64,000 bases of DNA. Source: Cliona cf. orientalis (taxonomy: Eukaryota > Porifera > Demospongiae > Clionaida > Clionaidae). Numbering within the stretch: the first letter of the stretch is position 1; the number at the start of each line of letters is the position of its first letter. Below, piece after piece: positions 10,101-21,456 of this stretch. The stretch covers positions 1,736,001 through 1,800,000 of the forward strand of contig OZ005702.1 of assembly GCA_963930775.1 (NCBI GenBank), written 5' to 3'. The notes under the pieces were generated by a model, which ran no database searches, had not been told where the DNA came from, and saw only the letters and a program-made list of their open reading frames with translations. Position numbers and translations under genes: made by a program.

Positions 10101-13100
10101 GAGTTCTGGAATGGAATATTATGCTCACACGTACATGCATTATATTTGCTTTGGTATGATAATTCACAGTTGGAGAGATCTATCTATAATTATAATGACA
10201 ATATCTAGGGAGTACAAATTCTACGTACTTCATATGTGCAAAATTATGCGGAATAATTGATAAATCTAGAGGGGGCTAGCTTGACAACGACCGTCTTCTA
10301 AGAGGTATGCTATTTGAGCGTTGAGGTTTGCTATCTTTGCTATGTGCTCGACTCTCAGATCCTCCAGCTTTTCATTATCCTTTTGAAGTAGTTCACACTT
10401 TGCGTAGTGTTCACACTGTGAGCCACAAGACGGCTTCTGCTGCTTCAACTCCACTACTTCTCTTGTCAGTTGTGCTATCTGTGCTTGAGCATTTCTCAGC
10501 TGCCCCTGGAAAAACTCATTTTGAAACTTACTTATTGCCAGCTGCTTCTCGCTGTCATCGAGTCTCTGCTTTAGCTGAGTGACTTCTTCTCTGGTGAGCC
10601 GAAGCTCTTTCTCTTTTCTACCTTTTCTTTTTCCCACTCCTTTCCTCACGTTCTCTAACCTTTTCTCAATCTCCTCGATCTCAAGCTGAAGTTCTTCAGC
10701 ACCCACTGAAATGTTACTTGAAGGTTGTGGTATATCTGGATCTTCTGTACATGGTGAATTTGAATCATCTTGAATAGGCTCTTTACCGGTATATCGTTCT
10801 TTCATGATCTGTACAATCTCAGTGAAAGTTTGGTGGTTCTCTAAGACTCTTACAAAGGTATGAAAATTTTTCGAAGCGACTCGGATCTTACTCATGGCGG
10901 CCTGCAGTAACTGAATTGCTCTACTACTACAGGATTTTCCCACACAATCAACAATAGTACTAAATTCGCTTATTTCAAGTAGCCCTTCTTGGTAGAACTC
11001 AGAAGCCAGCTGATCAATTTGATGAGTGAATAAGTCAATCAAGCGAGAGTACATCGGTCGAATAGCCATTGTCTCTGGACTTTCATAGTCCACCTCCTCT
11101 GTATCATCAAAATCATCCATCTCCATGGTGTCTCCCGTATCAGCAGCTGTGTGATCAATACCATTTAGCAGCTGTACACTCTTAATAGTTGGAGAGTGAT
11201 TTATAGTTATAGATTGAGTATCAGCCAGTTCATTGGCTTGGCTGTCATTGGAGTTAGTGACTGAGTTAGCCATTGTCTATAGCTAGTCTAACTAAGCTTT
11301 GTGTAGGCCATGTATATTACATATAATATGTATATATTCAATGATGCATACTTATCACAACCACAAGCATTTCCATATTTGGTATAACAACAGTCGTCGT
11401 CACTATACATAGACTGTTAAACTGAAAATAAAAATAGCAGCTGCACTTTTAAGAGTGCCGCTATATACAGTGCACTTAAAAACACACTAGTCAGTACATA
11501 CGGGTAGTCATGTTCAAAGTCCATGTTTAGAATAACAGCTTATTCACTGTTGCAGCTTGAATTAAAAATATAATTCTGAATCAAGGTATAGAGTACCATG
11601 AAGCCATTCTATAGAATTATGCAGCTGGTCTCGCATTGATGTGTATATGTAGCTGTGTACATGTAGCTGTGTGCATGTGCACGTTGGTTGTTGAAACTCT
11701 TGACTTGTACACAATCGAGACATTTTCCAATCATAGCAAGTGCAATGTTGCACAAGCAGAATGATAAGCCGCAATACTATACTACATGTAGGATAGTATC
11801 ATTCAGTTGGTAAGGGAATACTGGACTCACATGATTGATTCCCCAACCAATACTAGCTACTGGCTATAGCTAGTATATATATGACGTACGTTTTCCTATC
11901 GCTCACGCAGACCTATACTGGAGACACTATTGTGCAGTCCTCTTCATGTGCCAAAGCGGCTCTACGAGCAGTAGAGCAGCAAAGGAGGTCGACAGATGAT
12001 CAGCAGTTCCGTCCAGCTGGTGCCATTCCTGAGCTGGGAGCCATCAACATCCCTCCACCCGTCTTCTTCTGTAGTGTAGAGCCTTCTTCAGCTGCTCAAC
12101 AGAAAGGTACTGGCTCAGTAATTATTACATGTAGCTAGCTATAGAGCTAGCAGTTCAAAAATGGAGAGTACGTTGATACACCTGATCAGTAGTCAATCAG
12201 TTGTATTTTGGTTCAGGCTGTGAAATTAACTTAGTTTCTTTGACCTGCTTGATATTCATTTTCTTATCTCGGATATTATTTTCTGGAATGCTAGATCTTG
12301 ATCATGCCCTATCCTGTCTGTCAAGAGAAGACCCAAGCCTGAGGGTGTCTATAAATCAGGAAACGGGGCAGACCGTTCTCTCGGGGATGGGTGAGCTTCA
12401 CTTGGAGATCATTCACGACCATCTAAGGAGAGATTTCAAAGTGGATTGCTCCCTTGGGAAGCTGCAGGTCGCATATAGAGAAGCTCCTTCTCTAGAGGTT
12501 ACAAGAAAAGGTGAATTCAACACAGTTGCTATACACTAATTTTGTTGCTATCTCAAACATGGAGCTAGCTACATGTGAACTTATACTGTGAAGCGATATT
12601 TTATGTGTGGGCCTTTTTATTTAAGTAAATTATGTGAGTCAGTGGCTATAGTCTAAGTATCATTGAGTTCTAGCTGTCAAACAGCCTCCTTTGCCTATAG
12701 TTAAATCCTTTGATTTGTAGCTAGCCATGTGCATACTCTATTGCAAATGCTATGCCATTATAGAAATGCTGGATCGCACTGTTGGAGGCAAGAGGCATAG
12801 CGTGGCAGTGGAAATGTCTCTTACACCCTTGGAACTGAATCAAGACGAAAATACATCAGTGAAAGTCAGCTTAGATGTCGATCGTGAGTCTATCAAGGCA
12901 CCTGGCTATAGCAGAGAAGAGCTCCTTAGTGCTATCAAGAGTGGAGTTGAGAGTGCCTGTCTTCAAGGTATAGCTATAAAACAATGTCATGTGTGTTTAG
13001 GTATAGTTTTGTGTACTGTAGTTATATCATTTCTGTATTGCCAGTATAATAATTGGATGAGTAAGCAAGTTCATTCTAGTATACCGGTATATAATACTGT

Positions 13101-14056
13101 GGAGTTATGGAACTTGCTTTGTATTAACTGCTGTTGTGGTGTATAGCTACATAGCTATAGCTGACACAGTACACAATAATTTAACCATTAGGAATTGAAT
13201 ACCTGCTTCTTAGTGATGAAATTGATCTACTTTGTACCATATAGGTCCTTTATTGGCATTTCCTGTCCAAAATATCCGTGTAGCGGTAACTTCTCTCACT
13301 CTTGGTAGTGTAACATCGCTGCCAGTCCTTTCTTCATGCATCTCTGAGTGTGTTTCAAAAGCTCTCCGTGAGTCCGAGGTACAGCTGCTCGAGCCCTGTA
13401 CCAACATGGTCGTCATGGTTCCAGAGGAACACCTTGGGGTGGTGTTGAGCGACCTTACTTCACAGAGGAGGGGTCAGGTGAAGGAGGTTGGTTCAATCCA
13501 AGACAGCAGGGAAATCACAGCTATCACTCCATTGGCCTGTTTAATGGTGAATAAAAAATAGTGCTGTAGCTGTATAGCTACATAATATAGTTTGTGTGAT
13601 GGGTGAATTTCATACTCCTGGAGCATTGTAATGTCTGCAAGTCTTGTGCTTACATAATATAGCATGCATTTGGGGGAGGGGGGAACCTCTCCCTCCCACC
13701 CCCCTCCCAAAACCATTGAGACTCGTAGTGTGTGGCTTTGACATAATAATATTGCCTCCCCCAGTACGCCAGATAAGCCATTTTGCTCCTCCCCTCTTGA
13801 AAGAAATTCTATATAATTATATATGCTGTCCTGCATGCCACCGTCAACATAATTATGCATTATAAGCAATCCAATTGAAACTCTAATAGTATGAACAAGT
13901 GTGACAAGTTGGTATGTATTTTAGGGCTATTCCACAGCTCTTCGCACCATGACAAGTGGGATGGGAACTTTCTCTGCAACATTTTCCCACTATGAACCAG
14001 TCAGTAGAGAGATCGAAAGAACAATTATACAACAAATTAGAGGGTATGTCTGGTAA
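7123..14056 (+). CDS. GFM2: Mitochondrial elongation factor G2 (ribosome-releasing factor 2)
   Basis: Thirteen exons: 7123-7189, 7292-7474, 7878-8003, 8320-8497, 8834-9152, 9317-9543, 9636-9776, 9999-10098, 11911-12106, 12295-12510, 12764-12967, 13245-13546, 13925-14056. All phases agree and give 796 residues, close to human GFM2 (779). EF-G2mt is a GTPase that, with mitochondrial RRF, splits ribosomes after termination. Visible motifs: [10 protein letters not shown] presequence, G1 [24 protein letters not shown] switch region, G3 DTPGH (split by intron 3), G4 NKMD, domain [10 protein letters not shown], domain IV and GYST...SG-TF at the C-terminus. GFM1 is less likely because the GDTIV/PPPVFF and C-terminal sequences follow GFM2. 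Intron 3 uses a GC donor. Intron 8 (1.8 kb) holds an antisense gene. A AAAGGTCGTCA motif lies 11-21 bp before the ATG. Confidence 0.95.
8004..8319 (+). other. GC-AG intron in GFM2 (intron 3)
   Basis: The exon ends ...GATACCCCAG and the intron starts GCAAGC; the next exon begins GCCATGTTGATTTC after GGCAG. Only this junction restores the invariant DTPGH (G3) motif, so the donor is GC, not GT. CAG|GCAAG is the usual strong context for GC donors. Confidence 0.9.
10266..11273 (-). CDS. CARD-like, coiled-coil protein nested in GFM2 intron 8
   Basis: Single-exon gene of 335 residues on the strand opposite GFM2, wholly inside intron 8. The ATG at 11273 follows no better upstream start. Residues 1-50 are polar, 51-65 very acidic. 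Residues about 75-162 look like a six-helix death-fold domain of CARD type ([63 protein letters not shown]), a pattern common in sponge and cnidarian CARD proteins. A disordered linker leads to coiled coil at about 190-325 ([33 protein letters not shown]). The lack of introns suggests retroposition. A role in innate immune or apoptotic assembly is possible by domain type only. No specific family recognised. Confidence 0.75.
   Translation of the reverse strand: MANSVTNSNDSQANELADTQSITINHSPTIKSVQLLNGIDHTAADTGDTMEMDDFDDTEEVDYESPETMAIRPMYSRLIDLFTHQIDQLASEFYQEGLLEISEFSTIVDCVGKSCSSRAIQLLQAAMSKIRVASKNFHTFVRVLENHQTFTEIVQIMKERYTGKEPIQDDSNSPCTEDPDIPQPSSNISVGAEELQLEIEEIEKRLENVRKGVGKRKGRKEKELRLTREEVTQLKQRLDDSEKQLAISKFQNEFFQGQLRNAQAQIAQLTREVVELKQQKPSCGSQCEHYAKCELLQKDNEKLEDLRVEHIAKIANLNAQIAYLLEDGRCQASPL
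11274..11910. other. Rest of GFM2 intron 8
   Basis: Presumed promoter and 5' leader of the nested antisense gene. No TIR element or other open frame is supported. Confidence 0.4.
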
Positions 14057-14262
14057 TATCTATATTAACAGTGGTTGAATGACTTTCTTTTATGCATGGA
14101 TGATCAAATTTTTGTGCATGGGTTCTTGTATTCGTACGTATCATTCACTGATATTATTAAGTATTCACGTATGTATAATAATATTATTATGTTTCAAGTT
14201 TCAGTAGAATTGTGTCCAATACTTAGTACATACTATTAGCTATTACTTAGCCATTCTTGAAG

Positions 14263-15048
14263 CTAGATCTTTGTTCCAATTATGAAGGCAGCTTCATCCA
14301 TGGTGGGAGGATCAATCTTCTTACATATCTTTATAGTTACATTTCCAATCCCAGCCTCTTTAACTGTTGCAAGAATGAAATCGAGTGTAGTTGGTAATTT
14401 GGAAAATTGGGCTGAACCAACAGGATAACATCCAGGCTTTGATGTGTCGTTGAGGACTGAGGCATACAGGAGAAGCGACCCTCCTTTTTTGATCAACGAT
14501 GAAACTCTTTTCATTGCAGCTTTATACTCTTCAACTGTATTAGCAGCTCCAGCTAAGACCAAGGAGCAATAGACTGCATCATACGGACCTTCATATCCTT
14601 TGCATATTGGTTGCTCCTGACTCATTACATCACAGGGAACAACGCCTCTAATCACTTTTCGCAGCTGCCGTTCTCTCTCTACAGCCTCTTCTGCACTTTT
14701 TCCCTCAATATTTTCAACGATATATGCTATATGTGGAGACCAGTTCCATGCTGATTCGTCTCTGTCTACCCATCGTTGAATAGCTTTTTGGTTCCTTTCA
14801 CTGATGTCAGCAAAAACTATTTCTGTTGCAATAGTAGCGGCACTAACCACATATGCGACCACGGGTCCGCTACCGTAGTCTAATACTTTATATTCAGCGC
14901 CAGGTTCGAGTGCCCGTTGTTTCTCTGCGAAGAACTCGTGAAGAATCTTGTAAGGGAAGCATCGAAATTCAGTTTCTCCGGGAGTCTGCCAGCGCGACTT
15001 AAGATATTCCTGTGGATCAAAATTATTTTTGAAATCGTTCATTTTCAA
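14263..15048 (-). CDS. NNMT/PNMT/TEMT-family SAM-dependent methyltransferase
   Basis: Single exon, 261 residues, the family's usual length (human NNMT 264). Members transfer a methyl from SAM to nicotinamide, phenylethanolamine, thioethers or indolethylamine. Visible: N-terminal FDPQEYLKSRW (YL...W contacts the ligand in NNMT), SAM motif VLDYGSGPVV at 55-64, ADISERN at 80-86 where the acidic residue binds the SAM ribose, a W...VDRDESAWNW segment, YDAVYCSLVLAGAANTVEEY motif, and the C-terminal DEAAFIIGTKI close to the family's last strand. Substrate cannot be assigned. The 3' end lies 200 bp past GFM2 (convergent). Two 116-bp tandem copies and a GGTAAAGGTCGTCA motif lie upstream. Confidence 0.9.
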   Translation of the reverse strand: MKMNDFKNNFDPQEYLKSRWQTPGETEFRCFPYKILHEFFAEKQRALEPGAEYKVLDYGSGPVVAYVVSAATIATEIVFADISERNQKAIQRWVDRDESAWNWSPHIAYIVENIEGKSAEEAVERERQLRKVIRGVVPCDVMSQEQPICKGYEGPYDAVYCSLVLAGAANTVEEYKAAMKRVSSLIKKGGSLLLYASVLNDTSKPGCYPVGSAQFSKLPTTLDFILATVKEAGIGNVTIKICKKIDPPTMDEAAFIIGTKI

Positions 15049-15726
15049 CCGTGTAGGTAGCCAAAATTACATGAAATCAGTGGAGATGCAGGCATGTCTT
15101 TGCCTCACATATATTATATCGGCCGGCCGGATGACTACAGGGGCGCGTGGCGAGTGCATGCGATGTGCATGATATGCATGCTAGTGCCATGCGCCAGTGC
15201 AGTGAAAGGTACTAGCTGTATACTAGGTATTATATCGGCCGGCCGGATGACTACAGGGGCGCGTGGCGAGTGCATGCGATGTGCATGATATGCATGCTAG
15301 TGCCATGCGCCAGTGCAGTGAAAGGTACTAGCTGTATACTAGGTATAGGTAACCTATAATAATATTATAATAATATATACCAGCGACGCGCGCCTGCGCT
15401 GGCTCACCGCGCGCACATGCGCAGCAAGGGGTATTACATGTATTATGACATTGGACATTCCCGCTAAGCTTATGTAGGTAAAGGTCGTCAATTGGTAGCT
15501 TGTATACCGAGACTTGCCTTTATGCGCGTACCAACTAGGTGCATTCGAGTAACTGAGTTTAACCCTCTGACATGATTTAGTAACTATAGCCTGGCTAGCT
15601 ACATATACAAAAACTGGCATCTCTACCACTCCTGTTTCACTGATACTTTTTGATACTGCCATCCCTTGCCCTTGTATATAAATTCTGATACATATTAGTA
15701 CAATGGTATGTGAATTGGATACTATA
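15049..15726. promoter_or_regulatory. Upstream region of methyltransferase gene
   Basis: Contains a tandem 116-bp duplication (15114-15345), a CG-rich block with GCGCGCACATGCGCAG at about 15410-15425 (NRF1-like palindrome variant), and GGTAAAGGTCGTCA at 15477-15490. A promoter role is inferred from position and from the recurrence of both motifs near other starts. Confidence 0.45.
15114..15345. repeat. 116-bp perfect or near-perfect tandem duplication
   Basis: Two adjacent copies with a period of 116 bp; each contains GGCCGGCCGGATGACTACAG, GATGTGCATGATATGCATGC and CAGTGCAGTGAAAGGTACTA. The copies look identical by eye, so the event is recent. Confidence 0.9.
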
Positions 15727-18635
15727 TTATAGTATACAGGTGGGGATAATCCTTTCATTAGTAAGACCAGTAATAGCATTTTGACTAGAGTCTGCCTTCA
15801 CGGTGCCATCATCTGCATCAATTTCACTGCATCCATTTTCTTCTTCCGACTCCGTGTGTTGTGGAGTATCATCAGATTCTACCACTGCTGCATTGACAGT
15901 GCTGCTACTGGCTGCTGCTGTCTTTCTCTGCACACCAGTATCACCACTGAAGTTCTCCCTCAAAAATGTCCCTGAGAATATGGTATTACGGGCAAAATAA
16001 TGATAATATAAATTATATCTCTAATTTTTAGATTGCATATCATAAGCAGAGCCTTACTTCTCTCCCTCTCTATCATTTTCTTCAGTCCAGCTCTAAACTC
16101 GGCTTCATCTCTTATCCTTTCCTGATCAGTTGGGGGGAATCTGTAGCCACAAATACGGTGATGGGATAAGCAAAATGATTAGCAGAGAAAATGTAACTGG
16201 CTACACACAGTATAAGTTAGGAATTTTTCATGCACTGTTGCTCCCTGTTCTACTAAGATCTTATAATAATTATGTGAAAACTTTTCTCCTGGTGAAAATT
16301 TCTACGTGTACGGTACAGTGTTCTCCCCAGCATACCTAAGGCATGTCGGCCCAACAAGCCTTCAGTACAGAGTTTCCTTTGATGTGGGAATAGGGATAAT
16401 CCATGTACTTTGATGTGGCCACGGGCTCCACCAAAACTATGCCCTCCCGTCATGCCTTGAATTTAGCTTGGGGAGAACACTGCGGTATGTGACTCTATTT
16501 TGTGGTTGTACTCTGAATATACAGTTACACATGGTTAGGTCTACAGAGCCTGCTCTAAGTATAATCAACATTAATTAACGCTCGGCGCATGCGCACGAGG
16601 GTTACAGTAGTCTGTTTGTTTGTGTGTCTGTTACCAGTCTACTGCCTGCGTAGGACATTTATGCAACAAAATGAACCTACCAGCCAATTTTGCGCCAAAC
16701 TCCAAAGGTTTTCAAATAAGGGATTTCGCTAAAAAGCTTTCTCTCACGAGTTATAGCTTATTCTTCATTTTTAGCATAGCGAAGTCAGCCATTTTTCAGT
16801 TCCCAGTGCCGTAAACTTATGGTTAAATCCCCTCCGTATACTGCTTGTGGTAATTCCTATAACCATATATGGCTATATATACAGGATACAGTTCATAGGC
16901 TATAGGGCAAACTCAGGAATGCAATTTGTAGTTGCTACGTGGCAGTGCACGTCTAATAAAAGTGCACCATTCATCCTGGTCATTGCTTATCCTGAAGTGA
17001 GCCTGGGTTTGAGGCTAGATCATAGCTATGATTTCATCTTAGAATTGAGTGAGCTGCATTATGTACTCACTATTGCTTTGTAGTGCATGAGGCCAAGCTT
17101 GCATGCATATACTATGATCATATTCAATGATTATGGTTGTATGTATTTTGATGACAGTAACTAGCTGTCTGCAGTCAGGCTAGCAACCTGCCCAGTATTA
17201 CTGTTTTTATGAATAACAGCTCACACACATCAGCACAATCTAAATAATAATCACTACAAGAACACCCTAAAACGTCATCTTCACAAAACTATCCGATTTC
17301 ATTTAACACAGGGCCAATCTTGACTTGACTCACATTGCACAATCTCAGTGTTATTAACCATCAACAGTATAAGTACTGTTTTAATATGCTGAATTTGCGC
17401 CGAGCGTTTTGCACTTTAGTGCTCTCGTTTATTATAGTAATGAACCGTTCTTCCTCACCTTTCAACAATGTCTTCCTGTTTTCCACACTTTGCACAGATC
17501 TCTTGAGCTTCAGAACATTCACGGCATATATGGTAGTAGGCCTGCTTCACCGCCTTCCCTTGACACAGGATGCTATATTATATTTAATATCCAGCCAGTT
17601 TTTGTCAATTAGTAAACTACCATTGTTGATGAAAATCTACTAGCAAATCTAGGGGTATATAGACTGCATAAATGGGATGGGAAACTGCTCACGTGAGCCA
17701 TAGACCATCTGTGTAATATGGGAATTACATTCTAACTCCGAGCAAAGCGAGGTCTCTACTCGGGCTTAAGAGTCACGTAGTATGCCTTCTGGGCGTATCT
17801 TTCGCGTGCATCTAAATTTTCATTCTTACTCTCTTCAGCGATTCAGGCCTGTGTATCTGAGTCAAAAGTTGTGGGCTCCCTCAAGATGGTCATGCAAGGC
17901 CTACAAACTCCACCTTTCAGCTGCTCACCAGGTAAATCATGTTCCCGTGGCCAAAAATGATCGCACCTTTTTGGCTCAAAGTTGTTCGTCCTGTCACTGA
18001 TGGTTAAGATGTTGCATGATGTAGCCTGTCAATTGGCCTATTCTTGGCTTCATTGTTTCAAGACTGAAGATATAATGGAACCTACTTTTGTTGCTAATGC
18101 AGCATAGACAAAAGGCAATACTCCCATGTCACGTGATCTACATGTGCACTAGTACTATTTAACTTTTGCGCACGCGCGCGATGAATGCAGTATAATATAT
18201 TATAGCTACAGAGCATGGTTGGAGGGAAAACCCTTTTAATAATATTATGGAAATTGATTATGTAAAGGAAATGGATGTTGGCATAGTGACTCGCTGAGTG
18301 AGGACTGCTACACCCAGTGTACCCCCATACTGTTTTGATACACACTAAAATAGGGGATCGGGCACCTTAATTATTAGGAACCACAACGTTACTATGGCTC
18401 ATACTTTATTCAAAATAATAACTCACCACTTTCTCGGTGCTGTCAGTGCCTTGTACTTGTCGTACTTTATCTTCCACTCAATCTTCTCCCTACACCGAGC
18501 ACAAAGACCTGCCAGTACGATGGAGGCGGCGTCTTTGGCCTTCTTCCCGCTCTGGCAGTGGAGACCGGCCTTGAAGGCGGTGCTGTTCTGATGTCTCTGA
18601 GCTTTCTTTCTTCTGTCACCTTTTCTCAGACTCAT
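15727..18635 (-). CDS. C9orf85: C9orf85-like zinc-ribbon protein (DUF2039)
   Basis: Four exons: 18635-18427, 17572-17459, 16140-16058, 15971-15727; phases agree and give 216 residues (human C9orf85 157). Start MSLRKGDRRKKAQRHQN matches the conserved basic RPQKHQN start of the family. Cys pairs follow in order: LCARCREKIEWKIKYDKYK, KCILCQ, HICREC, and EICAKCGKQEDIV, which should make a treble/zinc-ribbon module. Then FRAGLKKMIERERRTFLREN, and an acidic Ser/Glu/Asp-rich tail longer than in mammals. The function of this family is not established. Two tandem motifs, GGTAATGGTCGTCA and GGTAAAGGTCGTCA, lie 28-65 bp upstream of the ATG. Confidence 0.9.
16316..16482. mobile_element. MITE, 167 bp, CAGTGTTCTCCCC termini
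   Basis: Terminal inverted repeat CAGTGTTCTCCCCAG / TTGGGGAGAACACTG, flanked on both sides by CGGTA (16311-16315, 16483-16487), a probable 5-bp target duplication. Lies in intron 2 of the C9orf85-like gene. Confidence 0.8.
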
Positions 18636-18662
18636 GGCTATAGCTTGAAAAGCTGGGGTGTC

Positions 18663-18700
18663 GGTAATGGTCGTCATCAACCTGTCGGTAAAGGTCGTCA
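18663..18700 (+). promoter_or_regulatory. Paired GGTAA(A/T)GGTCGTCA motifs, C9orf85-like promoter
   Basis: GGTAATGGTCGTCA (18663-18676) and GGTAAAGGTCGTCA (18687-18700), 24 bp apart start to start, 28-65 bp upstream of the minus-strand ATG. Both are preceded by GTC. Confidence 0.55.
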
Positions 18701-18776
18701 ACCATAGGCTCTGTGACGTGAATATCGCCAAAGCATACCGTATAGCGCATGTTACAGAAAGAGAATCTCCATGTAA

Positions 18777-19009
18777 GGGGGCTTGTCCAAAGTCCTTGTG
18801 GAAAAATTAGCGTCATTATGACGTTAGGGGGGGAGGGGGTCTTAGTCCATGACGTTATGCAATTGCATTGCTAGAAAAGTGGGCGGGACTCGCAAAAAGG
18901 GGCGTGGCTAACCGAACTACTGTGACGCTAAGAGGAGGGGGGGAGGGGGGGTAAAAAGTTAACGTCACAATGACGTTAATTTTTCCACACGGACTTTGGA
19001 CAAGCCCCC
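18777..19009. mobile_element. PIF/Harbinger-type MITE, 233 bp
   Basis: Inverted repeats of about 50 bp begin GGGGGCTTGTCCAAAGTCC at both ends, with TAA at 18774-18776 and 19010-19012. The 3-bp TAA duplication and G-rich termini fit PIF/Harbinger. The subterminal arms hold the palindrome-like GTCATTATGACGTTA. No transposase. Confidence 0.85.
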
Positions 19010-19031
19010 TAAGGTGATGTTCTCACACCTC

Positions 19032-19247
19032 CAGTGCCTCCAAGTATACGGATTTGTCAGTATTTTTACTGAATTTTGACCATAAATACTGATAAATTTT
19101 CAAAAATACTGAAAACTGAGAGAATTAAGTACATACATCATATATGGAGCCCTTTGTAAAATACTGAAAAATACTGAAAATGCATGCAAAATACTGAAAA
19201 ATGGGAATATTTATACTGAAAGACAGGAGAGAAGCTTGGAGGCACTG
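19032..19247. mobile_element. MITE, 216 bp, CAGTGCCTCCAAG termini
   Basis: CAGTGCCTCCAAG at the left is matched by CTTGGAGGCACTG at the right; CACCTC flanks both sides (19026-19031, 19248-19253). The interior is a series of AAATACTGAAAA units. It lies only 19 bp from the preceding MITE. Termini recall hAT elements, but the flank is 6 bp, not 8. Confidence 0.8.
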
Positions 19248-19253
19248 CACCTC

Positions 19254-20069
19254 CCCATTCATCATGCAAGAAAGCTGGACAGCTCAGTTAACCAATATCC
19301 ATGCACATAATTATTATCGTGAATAATTTCATGATATTAAATTATAGTACATGACATGTGGATAGTGAATCTACTTAGCAGTCCATGAAACCTTTACATT
19401 TTGAATTTCTCACTCTCAGATCAGCAGATGGACCAAGGAACAAAATCTATACACAGCCTACACGCTGTGATCAACATAAAATGTGATGCTCAACACATTG
19501 CAATAATTTATTATCCTTGCGGGGGCCCAGGACAGGGGACACTGATCAAGATTTTAAATTTGACATTCACATTAGAATTGGCCTAGTGAACTGCATGCTG
19601 TACTGAAGGTAAGTAGCTAGCTACAGCTGCAGTAATTGAATATTAAACATTGCAACACTTGACCAATCAGAGTCATGCTATTGTTATTGTGTTATTCATG
19701 ATCACAAGATCGAGAGGCCACACAGGCAATATGAATCACCTCAACAAAATGCTAGCTTAGTGATTAATAATGCGAAGAAAAGATGTTCAGTTATGGACTA
19801 ATTTGGACAAGACAGAGATATCGACTGATCAAACCTGTGCACCTGTGACACACCCAGTTTCCACGACTTCGTATTTATCCGCTCTAACAAAAAATGCAAT
19901 GGGAGATTATTACGAAATTTGAACAGTCAGCATACATTCACATAATACTATTGAGTTGATTTCCAAGTTCACAATAATTATTATGACTGTGCATGGTTAA
20001 AAAAAATAGCCGGAAGAAAAAATTAATGATTGATCAATAGTTTCAAATTGGAAAAGGTCATCAACAGAG
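19254..20069. other. Intergenic between C9orf85-like and NMRK
   Basis: AT-rich, no supported gene. Likely holds the 3' UTR and polyadenylation region of NMRK (minus strand). Confidence 0.4.
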
Positions 20070-21364
20070 CTAGAGAGGTTGGCCTAGATCTGTCAGTTTG
20101 TTTTCTATCTCTCCCTGCAGCTGCTCCAGTGGTTTCCCTCCATCCAGCGTATCTAGGCAACACAACCAGTGTAAAAATTACAGGATATCTAATAATAATA
20201 TAATATTGCATGTAATCCTGGTTACCTTAGCTACGTACAAGTCTACCTCCCACGGTACTAGACCAGCCTTATCCTCGGGAATCGAAGTTTAATTAGGAAC
20301 TAATAATTAATTGTTATGGATCAATGCCTATAGTCACAGCTTATTAAATCTTGTAGAAAATCAATTATGCAACTGGTGGTAGGTTTTCCCAGGAACGCCC
20401 CCTTTCGGACGGACCTTCACCCACCCCACCCCACCCCCTCTGGCCCCCCAAGTTGAGCATGTGCAGAAAGCATGCTGGTCATGTGCAACGTTCAGATTGA
20501 TCACATGCTCGTCATGTATTCTTCACCTACACAGTGGGACCAGAGAAACTATGATGGATAATCCATCTCAGTAGATCAACAAAATGTAATTAAAACTTTT
20601 GCTATTAATTTTACCACTGACGATCAATAATTATATTAATCTTAGCCATAGTGATTTTCTGGTGACTGGCACATGTTCTATTACCCACTAAACAGCAGGG
20701 TCATCTTTAATAATATTAAACATCACTGTTATGCATGTCATGATAGCTAGGCTAAGCGCATGCAGTCACCATGTGCATACATACACACAACTGACCATAG
20801 TAATATCAATCATCCTTAAAGTGGAGTAAAATCAACCACCATGCTATACAAAGCGTAGCGTACTAATTAAATTAACATGCTGTCCTTGCTGATCTTTCTC
20901 AGCTGAAACACCAATTAATGCATGTACTGTGGTTGCTAAGCAACGTGCGGGAGTGTGAAACATATTATACCACACGGCACTATCTCCAGGTCAAAGCGCA
21001 TGAACGATGTATACAATTATTGAATGTGTGGCAGGTACTATAATTATATTGACCACACACTCCAGCAGCATGCATTCACCATGCATGCATGTGTACATTG
21101 TAAGCAATGGGATAACTCTTGAAATGGCAGTCATGTGCTTCGCTGGGATGGTGACCTTGTTTACTACCAATTTACCTCACACGAGCACACTCACTCATTC
21201 GCGACCCTCCCCCTTGAGCTTTCTCCCTTCTCTCTCTCTCTCCTTCTCTCCCTTTCAATCCTTCCCCTTTCTTCCTCCTTTCTTTCACCCTCCATTCTAG
21301 CTATCCTCTTACACTATAGTACATAATATAAGCATTGACCAATCAAACATGCATACACACAGTG

Positions 21365-21456
<92 letters not shown>

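Noticed and set aside
13402..13412. ATGGTCGTCAT resembling the recurrent promoter motif
   Set aside because: It lies inside GFM2 exon 12 and encodes the conserved MVVMV strand; likewise the CATGGTCGTCAAAG at 21533 encodes FDDHVW of NMRK.
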